NCBI RefSeq assembly: GCF_018860155.1
Contig: NZ_JAHKNI010000002.1
Span: forward strand, 474,713 to 538,712
Direction of reading: 5' to 3'
Length of the DNA: 64,000 nucleotides
Source: Nocardia albiluteola
GTDB taxonomy: Bacteria > Actinomycetota > Actinomycetes > Mycobacteriales > Mycobacteriaceae
Within the stretch, counting starts at the first letter, position 1. Each line of letters starts with the position of its first letter. The notes beneath the pieces were generated by a model, which saw only the letters and a program-made list of their open reading frames with translations, did not search any database and was not told where the DNA came from. This document shows positions 16,604-24,420 of this stretch, in pieces. Position numbers and translations under genes: made by a program.

Positions 16604-17344
16604 CTACTGAAAAACCACGGTGAGCGCGGTACGCAGGGATGCGGCGGCGACCGTCGTGGCGTGTGCGGAATCCAGGGCGATCAGCACGATGCGCTCGCTC
16701 GCGGCCCCGGATCTGTCCGGACTCGCGCGCTCCCGCCCGGACTTCTCGCCGCCCGGGACCGACACGACGACCGCGCCGACGGCCAGGGGTTGCGGCGAGG
16801 ACACCGCGGACTCGGGGTCGGCGGCGACCACGTCGACCCGGTCTCCCGACCGCAGGATGTCGGCTACGGCGTTGTCGGCCAGGCGAATCGGCACGATCCG
16901 GGCGCCGGCCACCCCGGTCGCGGCGGCCGCGAGGCGCGGGCCGACGATCCGCACGTCGGTGAAGATCTCCCCGGCCCGCATGGCGGTGGTGAGGGTGGCG
17001 CCCTCGAGCGGGGCGAGTTCGTGCAGGGCCCCGGCCGGCAGTGCGCCCGCGGCGAATTCGGCGCGGCGCAGGTCGGCCGCGACGATCGTCTGACCGGGCG
17101 CGAGATCGTGCGCGGCCACGACGGCCGGGATGCGGTGGGACGCCGGATCGCCGCGGAGAAGCAGGTATCCGGCCAGCGCGGTGAGGGCGGCGGCGAGGAT
17201 CCGGCGGGCCAGCACCGCATCGGCCCAGGCCGGGCGCCGGTCGAGCAGCGCTTCCCAGCGCGGCGCGCGCCCCAGGTCGCGGTCGCCGCCGCGGTCCGCG
17301 CCCAGGCGATGGATGCTCGGCATGCGCTTGGTCATGCCCGGCAC
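16604..17344 (-). CDS. SAF domain-containing membrane-anchored protein (CpaB/RcpC-like)
   Basis: 246 aa. A short basic N-terminus is followed by one membrane helix (about residues 45-63, RRILAAALTALAGYLLLRGD). Then comes a SAF domain (IPAVVAAHDLAPGQTIVAAD, GRxF-like AAGALPAGALHEL) and a second RcpC-like domain (ARIVPIRLADNAVADILRSG, GDRVDVVAAD). CpaB/RcpC proteins act in Flp pilus assembly, binding peptidoglycan or the secretin, but no other tad genes are nearby. This solitary actinobacterial version lies between mscL and fmdB as in other Mycobacteriales; its function is unknown. The start may be the ATG at 17344 or 17335. Confidence 0.75.
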   Translation of the reverse strand: MPGMTKRMPSIHRLGADRGGDRDLGRAPRWEALLDRRPAWADAVLARRILAAALTALAGYLLLRGDPASHRIPAVVAAHDLAPGQTIVAADLRRAEFAAGALPAGALHELAPLEGATLTTAMRAGEIFTDVRIVGPRLAAAATGVAGARIVPIRLADNAVADILRSGDRVDVVAADPESAVSSPQPLAVGAVVVSVPGGEKSGRERASPDRSGAASERIVLIALDSAHATTVAAASLRTALTVVFQ

Positions 17345-17398
17345 GCTACGGCCGGGCGCGCCCGCCGCGGCTCAGGAAAACGCTGGTCGACATCGGGC

Positions 17399-17425
17399 TG
17401 TGGATAACGTGAGAGCTGTGGACAA
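17399..17425. promoter_or_regulatory. Two DnaA-box-like sequences
   Basis: TGTGGATAA (17399-17407, exact complement of TTATCCACA) and TGTGGACAA (17417-17425, complement of TTGTCCACA, the actinobacterial form), same orientation, 18 bp apart. They lie between the SAF protein start and the fmdB 3' end, so they fall in the SAF gene's promoter region. Only two are seen, too few for an origin. Confidence 0.4.
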
Positions 17426-17545
17426 CTCGCGCGCAGGCGCAATCCGCCGGAGTCCGCGCGAGTACTGTCCGTGTTCGATGGGGATGTGCGCGCTCGAAGC
17501 GCCCAGCAGCGGTCGGTCGAGGGCTATGACACCTCGCCGGGCCGC

Positions 17546-17872
17546 TCAGGCGGCCGAGTTGCTTGCGGTGCTGCTGCTCGACGACGTGCTGCTCGACGAC
17601 GACGAACTCGAGGCGGAGCTGCTCGAGGAGCCGTTGGAGGAGGAGCTGCTCGACGACGATTCGGCCTTGGCGGGCTCGCTGGCCGTGCTGGAGCCGCCCC
17701 GGCTGTCGGTGCGATAGAAGCCGCTGCCCTTGAAGACGATGCCGACCGAGTTGAAGAGCTTGCGCAGCTTGCCGTCGCACTTCTCGCACACGGTCAGGGT
17801 GTCGTCGGAAAACGACTGGACGATGTCGAACTTATCGCCGCACTGCGTGCACTGGTACGAGTAAGTAGGCAC
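17546..17872 (-). CDS. FmdB family zinc-ribbon protein (Ruc-like redox chaperone)
   Basis: 108 aa. The N-terminal zinc ribbon has two CXXC pairs: YQCTQCGDKFD and VCEKCDGKL, within the first 40 residues, followed by FNSVGIVFKGSGFYRTD. The C-terminal half is an extreme low-complexity Ser/Ala tail (four serine runs of 5-9). The M. tuberculosis homologue Rv0991c (Ruc) is a redox-activated chaperone with four zinc-ligand cysteines and a disordered tail; the same layout suggests the same role. The GTG at 17872 has GGAGG 5 nt upstream and gives the family start PTYSYQC. It is upstream of the SAF gene on the same strand. Confidence 0.88.
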   Translation of the reverse strand: MPTYSYQCTQCGDKFDIVQSFSDDTLTVCEKCDGKLRKLFNSVGIVFKGSGFYRTDSRGGSSTASEPAKAESSSSSSSSNGSSSSSASSSSSSSSTSSSSSTASNSAA

Positions 17873-17983
17873 AGGAACCTCCACAGTCTCCGTCGTTAGC
17901 ACTCTACAGCCGACAGTGCCAACGATGCCAATCGGCGGATAATTCCCGGTCAGCGGGGGATGGTGGCGGAGCTTACGGGTCGG

Positions 17984-18574
17984 TCAGCCCAGCTGGGTGA
18001 GGCCCGCCCCGGGCGTCAGCGCCCAGCCCATGCGGACGTCGTGCGGTTCCTCGGGCAGCAGGTCCAGTACTTCCTCGTCGCGGACCACCGCGATCAGCCG
18101 GGCCCCGGGCCGGGCCGCTGGCAGCGTCCGGTCGTAGTATCCGGCGCCGCGGCCCATCCGGACGCCGCGGCGGTCCACGGCCAGTGCGGGCACCAGAATC
18201 GTGTGTGCCCAGCCGACCGCGGCCGGCGACAGTCTGGCCCCCGACGGTTCCCGCAGCCCGTAGCGGGCGCGCTGCAGGCCCTGCTTGCCGGTGTATTCGG
18301 CCCAGTCCAGCGGCCCGGGCGGGCCGGTCAGTGGCAGTAGTATCCGGGCCCCGGCGGCGCGCAGTTCGTCGAGCATCGCCGTCGAGCCGGGCTCGCCGCG
18401 CACCGGCACGTACGCGGCCACCCAGATGTCGCCCGCCGCGGCCAGGGGGAGCCGGGCCAGCGTCGCGGCCAGGGCCGTTGCCTCGGCCTCCCGCACGGCC
18501 GGGTCCAGGGTGGCGCGGCGGGCCAGCAACTCGGCGCGCCAGTCCTGTTTGTTCGGATGAACTGCGCTGTCCAC
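17984..18574 (-). CDS. 5-formyltetrahydrofolate cyclo-ligase
   Basis: 196 aa. It has the N-terminal helix KQDWRAELLARRATLDPAVR, the strand IWVAAYVPVRGEPGSTAMLD, the substrate segment ARILLPLTG, and the ATP/folate-binding signature VPALAVDRRGVRMGRGAGYY with the following YYDRTLP. It converts 5-formyl-THF plus ATP to 5,10-methenyl-THF. The GTG at 18574 is the best start; GGAGG is 14-15 nt upstream, so the exact start is uncertain. It is divergent from galU, the same arrangement as Rv0992c/Rv0993. Confidence 0.9.
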   Translation of the reverse strand: MDSAVHPNKQDWRAELLARRATLDPAVREAEATALAATLARLPLAAAGDIWVAAYVPVRGEPGSTAMLDELRAAGARILLPLTGPPGPLDWAEYTGKQGLQRARYGLREPSGARLSPAAVGWAHTILVPALAVDRRGVRMGRGAGYYDRTLPAARPGARLIAVVRDEEVLDLLPEEPHDVRMGWALTPGAGLTQLG

Positions 18575-18821
18575 GGTGATCCCGGCCTCCGCTTCGCTCG
18601 TGTCGCCTCCGGTTATGTTCGCTCTGCACGAGCGTAGCCGTGGTTTCCGATTCGGTGTGACGGGGAATTGCTGCAAGCATGCTGGGCGGCGGCGAAATCG
18701 GCTGGACCGCCCGGGGTGCGTCTCACCGCGCGGCCGTGCGGGCCGCCGCCTAGGCTTCCCGGTGTGCCGGGGCCGAGCGGAGCCGGTCCGGCCGACAGGA
18801 CTGATGGATAGGGTGTGCTTT

Positions 18822-19790
18822 ATGACAGCATCGCGCAGCGATTCCGTGAGCGACGGTCGGACGGGTGGTCCGGTGTCCTGCTTCCGTACCGCGGTGGTGC
18901 CCGCGGCCGGACTCGGGACGCGGTTTCTGCCGGCGACCAAGACCGTCCCGAAGGAACTGCTGCCGGTCGTGGACACGCCCGGTATCGAGCTGGTCGCCGC
19001 CGAGGCCGCCGAATCGGGGGCCGCCCGCCTGGTGATCGTGACCTCGCCCGGTAAGGACGGCGTCGTCGCGCACTTCGTCGAGGATCTGGTGCTCGAGGGC
19101 ACCCTCGCCGAGCGCGGGAAGTTCCAGCTGCTGGAGAAGGTGCGCAAGGCGCCCGGGCTGCTCGATGTCACCTCGGTCATCCAGGAGGAGCCGCTGGGCC
19201 TCGGGCACGCGGTGGCGCAGGCCGAGCAGGTCCTGGATCCCGACGAGGATGCGATCGCGGTGCTGCTGCCCGACGATCTGGTGCTGCCCTCGGGCGTGCT
19301 GGATGTGATGAGCCGGGTGCGGCGCAAGCGCGGGGGATCGGTGCTCTGCGCGATCGACGTGCCCAAGGACGAGGTCAGCGCGTACGGCGTCTTCGATGTC
19401 GCGACGGTGCCCGACGCCGCCAATCCGAATGTGCTGCGCGTCAACGGCATGGTGGAGAAGCCCGATCTGGCCGACGCGCCCTCGACCTACGCCGCGGCCG
19501 GACGCTATCTGCTCGATCGCGCGGTCTTCGACGCGCTGCGCCGCATCGAGCCCGGCGCCGGCGGCGAATTGCAGCTCACCGATGCGATTTCGCTGTTGAT
19601 CTCCGAGGGGCATCCGGTTCATGTTGTGGTGCACCGTGGGTCGCGCCACGACCTGGGCAACCCGGGCGGTTATCTTCGAGCTGCGGTCGATTTCGCTTTG
19701 GAGCGGGAAGAATACGGTCCCGCTCTGCGCGAGTGGCTGCAACGGCGCCTGGGTCCCGACTGGGATCCACAGCGGACCTCGTCGGAGTAG
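18822..19790 (+). CDS. galU: UTP--glucose-1-phosphate uridylyltransferase
   Basis: 322 aa. The nucleotidyltransferase signature is VVPAAGLGTRFLPATKTVPK, followed by VDTPGIELVAAEA, LPDDLVLPSG, the GxVEKP motif (NGMVEKPDLADAPS) and GGELQLTDAI, with the C-terminal RHDLGNPGGYL. The enzyme makes UDP-glucose for trehalose, glycolipid and wall polysaccharide synthesis. The ATG at 18822 is preferred; an ATG at 18804 with AGGA upstream is possible. It is followed, 89 bp later, by moeA on the same strand. Confidence 0.95.
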   Translation: MTASRSDSVSDGRTGGPVSCFRTAVVPAAGLGTRFLPATKTVPKELLPVVDTPGIELVAAEAAESGAARLVIVTSPGKDGVVAHFVEDLVLEGTLAERGKFQLLEKVRKAPGLLDVTSVIQEEPLGLGHAVAQAEQVLDPDEDAIAVLLPDDLVLPSGVLDVMSRVRRKRGGSVLCAIDVPKDEVSAYGVFDVATVPDAANPNVLRVNGMVEKPDLADAPSTYAAAGRYLLDRAVFDALRRIEPGAGGELQLTDAISLLISEGHPVHVVVHRGSRHDLGNPGGYLRAAVDFALEREEYGPALREWLQRRLGPDWDPQRTSSE

Positions 19791-19879
19791 ATCCGGCGAG
19801 CGCTGCGGCAGCCTGCGGCGAAACCGGCCGGGACCGGCGGGATCGCCGTATTGGAGACGGAGAGAGTAGGAAGGGCTGC

Positions 19880-21133
19880 ATGCGCTCGGTGGAGGATCAG
19901 CAGATCAAGGTGACCGCGGCGGCCGTTGCGCCGCGGCCGGTCCGGGTCGCGATCTCCGAGGCCCAGGGCCTGCTGTGTGCCGAGGATGTGGTCACCGAGC
20001 GCCCGCTGCCCGGTTTCGACCAGGCGGCGATCGACGGCTACGCGGTGCGCAGCGTGGATGTGCAGGGCGCGGGGGCCGACATCCGGGACGAGGCAGGCGA
20101 TCCCGTCGATCTGACGCTGCCTGTGGTGGGCGAGGTCGAGGCGGGGTCGCGGCAGCCGATCCGGCTGCAGCCCCGTCAGACCGTGCGGGTCGACACCGGC
20201 GCGCCGCTGCCCACCCTGGCCGATGCCGTACTGCCGGTGGACTTCACCGACGGCGGGCGCGCCCGCATCAAGGTCTACGAGCCGGTCCGCACGGGCGATT
20301 ACGTGCGGCGCATCGGCGACGACGTGCAGCCGGGCGATGTCGCGGTGCGCGCGGGCACCATCATCGGCGCGGCGCAGGTGGGCCTGCTTGCCGCGGTGGG
20401 CCGGGACAAGGTGCTGGTGCATCCGCGCCCGCGGCTGTCGGTGATCTCGATCGGCGGGGAGCTCGTCGACATCGATCGCACACCCGGTCCGGGCCAGGTG
20501 TACGACGTGAATTCCTACGCGCTCGCGGCCGCGGCGCGCGACGCCGGCGCGGATGTGAACCGGGTGGGGATCGTCAGCGCCGATCCGGGACGGCTGCGCG
20601 ATGTGGTGGAGGGGCAGCTGGTTCGTTCGGAGGTCGTGGTGATCGCCGGTGCGGTCGGCGGGTGGGCCTCGGCGCAGATCCGCGAGGCGCTCGAGGGTCT
20701 GGGCGAGCTCGAGATCGACCGTGTGGCAATGCATCCCGGGTCGGTGCAGGGTTTCGGCCGGCTGGGCCGCGACGAGGTGCCGACCTTCCTGCTGCCATCG
20801 AATCCCGTTGGCGCGCTGGTGGTTTTCGAGGTGATGGTGCGGCCGCTGATCCGCATCGCCCTGGGCCGGCGCCATCCGATGCGGCGAATCGTGCGGGCGC
20901 GCACCATCATGCCGATCAGCTCCATGGCGGGCCGGCGCGGCTATCTGCGGGCCCAGTTGATGCGCGACGAGCAGACCGGCGACTATCTGGTGCAACCGCT
21001 CGGGGTGAACGGCTCGTCGCATCTGCTGTCCACCCTGGCCGAGGCGAACGGCCTGATAGTCCTGGAGCCCGATGTCACCGAGGTCCGCACCGGTGACGAG
21101 GTTCAGGTCGCTTTCCTCGCGCAACGCGGCTGA
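19880..21133 (+). CDS. glp: Gephyrin-like molybdotransferase Glp/MoeA
   Basis: 417 aa, full length. Four-domain MoeA fold: MoeA N-terminal (LPGFDQAAIDGYAVRSVDVQ), the VDTGAPLPTLADAVLPVDF loop, the MoCF domain with VISIGGELVDID and VYDVNSYALAAAARDAGADV, and C-terminal domain IV. The usual GGVS-type loop of the MoCF domain reads IAGAVGGWASAQI here, and the MHPGSVQGFGRLG segment takes the place of MxPGKP; both are altered from canonical catalytic MoeA. In Corynebacteriales such Glp proteins also bind FtsZ and the membrane protein GlpR at the septum, and the GlpR homologue lies two genes downstream. The ATG follows AGGAAGGG. Confidence 0.9.
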   Translation: MRSVEDQQIKVTAAAVAPRPVRVAISEAQGLLCAEDVVTERPLPGFDQAAIDGYAVRSVDVQGAGADIRDEAGDPVDLTLPVVGEVEAGSRQPIRLQPRQTVRVDTGAPLPTLADAVLPVDFTDGGRARIKVYEPVRTGDYVRRIGDDVQPGDVAVRAGTIIGAAQVGLLAAVGRDKVLVHPRPRLSVISIGGELVDIDRTPGPGQVYDVNSYALAAAARDAGADVNRVGIVSADPGRLRDVVEGQLVRSEVVVIAGAVGGWASAQIREALEGLGELEIDRVAMHPGSVQGFGRLGRDEVPTFLLPSNPVGALVVFEVMVRPLIRIALGRRHPMRRIVRARTIMPISSMAGRRGYLRAQLMRDEQTGDYLVQPLGVNGSSHLLSTLAEANGLIVLEPDVTEVRTGDEVQVAFLAQRG

Positions 21134-21138
21134 ACACC

Positions 21139-21795
21139 ATGGATATGAACGTCTTCCGATCCGCGCAGCATCCGGGCTGGCCCGCGCATCTGGGTCCGGT
21201 GCGGGTGGCCGGCGGGCAGGTCTCGCTGCGGCCGATCCGGCTGCGCGACGCGTCGGCGTGGGCCCGCATCCGGGTGCGCGATCGCGAGCACCTCGAGCCG
21301 TGGGAGCCGACCGGGCGCGGGGCGTGGGAGGCGCGCAACCATCCCTCGAACTGGCCCTCGCTGTGGTCGAGCCTGAAGGCCGAGGCCCGTCGCGGGGCGA
21401 TGATCCCCCTGGTGATCGAGGTGGACGGGGCGTTCAGCGGGCAGCTCACCATCGGCAATATCGTGCGCGGAGCGCTGCGGTCGGCGTGGATCGGCTACTG
21501 GGTCGCCAAGGATGCCGGCGGGAAGGGCGTGGCCACCGCCGCGCTGGCGCTGGGGCTGGACCACTGCTTCGGGCCCGTCGGGCTGCATCGGGTGGAGGCG
21601 ACCGTGCGCCCCGAGAACGAGCGCAGCCAGGCCGTGCTGCGCAACGTGGGCTTCCGCGAAGAGGGCATGCTGCGCCGATATCTCGACGTCGACGGCGCCT
21701 GGCGGGACCACCTGCTGGTCGCCATGACCGTGGAGGAGGTTTCGGGGACCGTGGTCGAACGTTTGATCCGCTCCGGACGGGTAATCAATCCCTGA
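21139..21795 (+). CDS. GNAT family N-acetyltransferase (RimJ/RimL type)
   Basis: 218 aa, 5 bp after glp. It has RimJ/RimL features: the N-terminal strand VSLRPIRLRDASAWARIRVR, GQLTIGNIVRGA, the acetyl-CoA-binding stretch KDAGGKGVATAALALGLDHC (Q/RxxGxG/A-like), LHRVEATVRPENERSQAVLR and the typical end VGFREEGMLRRYLDVDGAWR. It corresponds in position to Rv0995 (rimJ). The likely substrate is a protein N-terminus, but RimJ-like enzymes are diverse. Confidence 0.88.
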   Translation: MDMNVFRSAQHPGWPAHLGPVRVAGGQVSLRPIRLRDASAWARIRVRDREHLEPWEPTGRGAWEARNHPSNWPSLWSSLKAEARRGAMIPLVIEVDGAFSGQLTIGNIVRGALRSAWIGYWVAKDAGGKGVATAALALGLDHCFGPVGLHRVEATVRPENERSQAVLRNVGFREEGMLRRYLDVDGAWRDHLLVAMTVEEVSGTVVERLIRSGRVINP

Positions 21796-22002
21796 CACTT
21801 GTTACTAGTGTGACGGATGTGGACGGCGCGCCTTGCGGATATTCACTCGGGGTCCTACTAGCCTACGCACGTCGGTGGTGCGTCCCGCATCGCCGGAAGG
21901 GAGCCGGTGCAGTGGCCCGACGAGGCGGCATGATTCTCGCCGCGACGCCGGGATATGGCATCGGTGGCACGGAGGGCCGGCGGGGACGGAGGTGTGAGCG
22001 CG

Positions 22003-23133
22003 GTGCCGAATTCGATCTTGTGGATCGGTCTGGTGGTGCTCTGGGTCTTCGTGCTGTTTCCGTTGCTCGCCGCGCGGTATCCGCGCATCCGGCGCACGAC
22101 CGACACCGCTCTGGCCACTCGGGTGTTGCATCGCGGCGGCACCAGCAGCCAGTCGAGGCCCGCCTCGGGGCACGATTCCGATCCGGACTGGGTACCCAGG
22201 CGCGTGCAGAGAAAGCTATTTCACGGCGATGATGCGGAGGATCGGATGACGACTTCGGCCGATGAGCCCGTCACCGAGCGCGACGACGAAAGCGGTACCC
22301 GCGGCGTGACCGGCGAGGGCGAGGTCATCGAGGCCGAGGTGGACGAGTTCGACGACGCCGAATGCGCCGGGGAGAGTGTGATCGACGAGGCGGGCATCGA
22401 GGACGCCGAGATCGAAACTGGCGACCTGGAGGCGGCCGATCCGGCCGCCGACCACGACGACATGGGAGACGGCGAGGCGCGGGGGAGCGCCGCGCCCGGC
22501 GACTACGACGAATCCGAGAAGTCCCCGCGCCACGCCGAGCCGCGCCGCGCGGCCCCGCCGCGGGAGCCGGACGACTTCGCCGAGCCGGAGGTCGAGTACG
22601 CCGACCCAGAGACCGGGGATTCCGAGTTCACCGTGGGCCGCATCGTGCCCATCCGGCGCGGTCGCGGCGGGTACGACCCCGAGGCCGACGCGGTGGCCCG
22701 CGCCGCCCGCTATCGCTTCCGGCAGCGCACCACGCTCGGATTGGCGTTGAGCGCCTTGCTGTTCGGTGCCTTCGCGGTCGCGGTGACGCGGATGCTGTGG
22801 TGGGGCTGCGGCGCCTCGGTGCTGGTGCTGGTCGCCTACCTGATCTATCTGCGGCGGCAGGTGCGCATCGAGGAGGACATCCGCCGCCGCCGCACCGCGC
22901 GGCTCTCGCGCGGCGCCCGTCCCTCGGCCGCGAAGGCCGAGCCGAGTGACGCGCGCGCCCCCGAGGCTCCGTCGATGGACCGCGAGACGGCCAGGGACCT
23001 GCGTCGCCGGGCCGTCGTGCTGGATGTCGACGACGAGGACCCGTCCTTCGATTTCCTCGAGACCTTCGACGCGACCGTGGCCCGCGCCACCCGCGCCGGT
23101 GGCGGGGAGATCCGTCGCGCCGCGGGCGAATAG
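22003..23133 (+). CDS. Divisome membrane protein GlpR/SepX-like
   Basis: About 376 aa from the GTG at 22003 (family start PNSILWIGLVVLWVFVLFPL), which is about 10 nt after GGAGG; the GTG at 21994 is too close to it. N-terminal TM helix, then a basic stretch (YPRIRRTTDTALATRVLHRG). A long acidic, Asp/Glu-rich disordered region (about residues 75-215) leads to FTVGRIVPIRRGRGGYDPEA. Two further TM helices (TLGLALSALLFGAFAVAVTR, GCGASVLVLVAYLIYL) and a basic coiled tail end the protein. The architecture matches the SepX/GlpR family, which recruits Glp to FtsZ at the septum. Gene position equals Rv0996. Confidence 0.82.
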   Translation: MPNSILWIGLVVLWVFVLFPLLAARYPRIRRTTDTALATRVLHRGGTSSQSRPASGHDSDPDWVPRRVQRKLFHGDDAEDRMTTSADEPVTERDDESGTRGVTGEGEVIEAEVDEFDDAECAGESVIDEAGIEDAEIETGDLEAADPAADHDDMGDGEARGSAAPGDYDESEKSPRHAEPRRAAPPREPDDFAEPEVEYADPETGDSEFTVGRIVPIRRGRGGYDPEADAVARAARYRFRQRTTLGLALSALLFGAFAVAVTRMLWWGCGASVLVLVAYLIYLRRQVRIEEDIRRRRTARLSRGARPSAAKAEPSDARAPEAPSMDRETARDLRRRAVVLDVDDEDPSFDFLETFDATVARATRAGGGEIRRAAGE

Positions 23134-23379
23134 GGACGCGCGAAGTGGCCCGGGATCCGCCGCGCGGGAGCAGAATCGGATTCAGGCGGTTGGTCGTCCG
23201 GGCGTTATCGACGTCGCTCGGCCGGTGAACCGATGGGGCGCCATTGTCGTAGTACAACCATGTGGGCGGACGAGTTGCCCGCGGGCACGGTGCGCGGCAG
23301 ATGCGCATTCGGGCCCCTGCACGCCAGTAGCCGGGTTCGTGACGGACCCGCCGGCAGACCTCTCAGCTAGGGGAATGAC

Positions 23380-24261
23380 ATGATCGAACGAACCTTGTTG
23401 TGCTGTGCCGTGGCCGGACTGCTCGCCGCGGCGACCGCCTGTTCCTCCTCGACGACGTCCAGTTCCTCCCCCTCGGCCGCACCGGCTTCGTCGGCCTCGC
23501 CGTCCGCGACGGCCCCGCTCCACCTCGCCACCATGCCCACCGGCACCGTCTCGCTGACCTGGAATTCCGCGACGAAGGAGGTCACCGCGGCGGTCGATCT
23601 GTGGGGCCTCACCCCGGGCAGCTCCCATGCGATGCACATCCATCCCGGGGTCTGCAAGGACCAGACCAAGCCGCCCTCGATTCCGTTCCCCGATATCACC
23701 GCCGACGCCATGGGTGTGGCGAAGCAGACGTTGGTCAGCAAGCCCGCCCCCGCCGGGATTCCCACCGGCGCCTACATCAACGTGCACCTGGCGCCGATGG
23801 CGACCGTCGGTAACCCGGGGGATGTCAGCTTCACCTCGATCGCGTGCGGCGACATCGCCGCCGGGACGACCGCGGCCGGTCCGGTGACCGTCAAGATGAG
23901 CGCGCCGCCGACGAAGGGCGTGACCCCCGCCGGAACGGTCGCGCTGGCCTATGACGCCGCGAAGCACAGCCTGCACGTGGATCTCACCGCGACCGGCCTG
24001 CCCGCCAACTCCGCCCATGCGGTGCATATTCACAAGGGCACCTGCGCCGCACAGGGCGATGTGGTGTATCCGCTGCCCGATCTGCAGGCCGATGCCTCCG
24101 GCAAGGGCACGGTCAGCACGACGGTCCAGAATGTGACCACGGCCCCGCCGGCCACCGGCTGGTATGTCAACGTGCACATGGGACCGATGTCGCAGATCCT
24201 CGCTGGGGACAAGCCGACCATGCAGTTCGCGCCTATCCTCTGCGCGAATGTGAAGGGCTGA
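23380..24261 (+). CDS. Lipoprotein with two CHRD-like domains
   Basis: 293 aa. Lipobox LAAATAC at the end of a signal peptide (Cys21), then a Ser/Ala/Pro linker of about 25 residues. Two homologous domains of about 110 residues each follow. Each has a His-x-His motif (HAMHIHPGVC; HAVHIHKGTC), a later YINVHLAPM / WYVNVHMGPM strand and a C-terminal cysteine (SIACGD; PILCAN). This is the CHRD/SodC-like beta-sandwich pattern; metal binding by the His residues is possible but no full SodC site is seen. It should be anchored to the outer face of the membrane. Monocistronic, ending at a strong terminator. Confidence 0.82.
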   Translation: MIERTLLCCAVAGLLAAATACSSSTTSSSSPSAAPASSASPSATAPLHLATMPTGTVSLTWNSATKEVTAAVDLWGLTPGSSHAMHIHPGVCKDQTKPPSIPFPDITADAMGVAKQTLVSKPAPAGIPTGAYINVHLAPMATVGNPGDVSFTSIACGDIAAGTTAAGPVTVKMSAPPTKGVTPAGTVALAYDAAKHSLHVDLTATGLPANSAHAVHIHKGTCAAQGDVVYPLPDLQADASGKGTVSTTVQNVTTAPPATGWYVNVHMGPMSQILAGDKPTMQFAPILCANVKG

Positions 24262-24364
24262 GCCAGCGGTCGACGGTATGCCGTGCACGCCCGGCCGGTG
24301 CACGAACAGCATCGGCCGCACGACGGTTCGCCCAGGTCCGCTCGGATAGCAGGTGAAAATGCCT

Positions 24365-24404
24365 GCGGCCCTTGATGCGCGCACGATGTCGCATCAAGGG
24401 CCGC
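24365..24404. terminator. Strong bidirectional terminator hairpin
   Basis: Perfect 15-bp stem GCGGCCCTTGATGCG/CGCATCAAGGGCCGC with a 10-nt loop, followed on the plus strand by GTATTTCGTT. It separates the CHRD lipoprotein (plus) from the uronate catabolic operon (minus). Confidence 0.8.
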
Positions 24405-24420
24405 GGTATTTCGTTGGGAG

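Noticed and set aside
17399..17425. Chromosomal origin
   Set aside because: Only two DnaA boxes and no dnaA/dnaN/gyr context.
23134..23379. Possible tRNA near 23330 (GGGTTCG string)
   Set aside because: No acceptor, D-arm or anticodon stem could be built around it.
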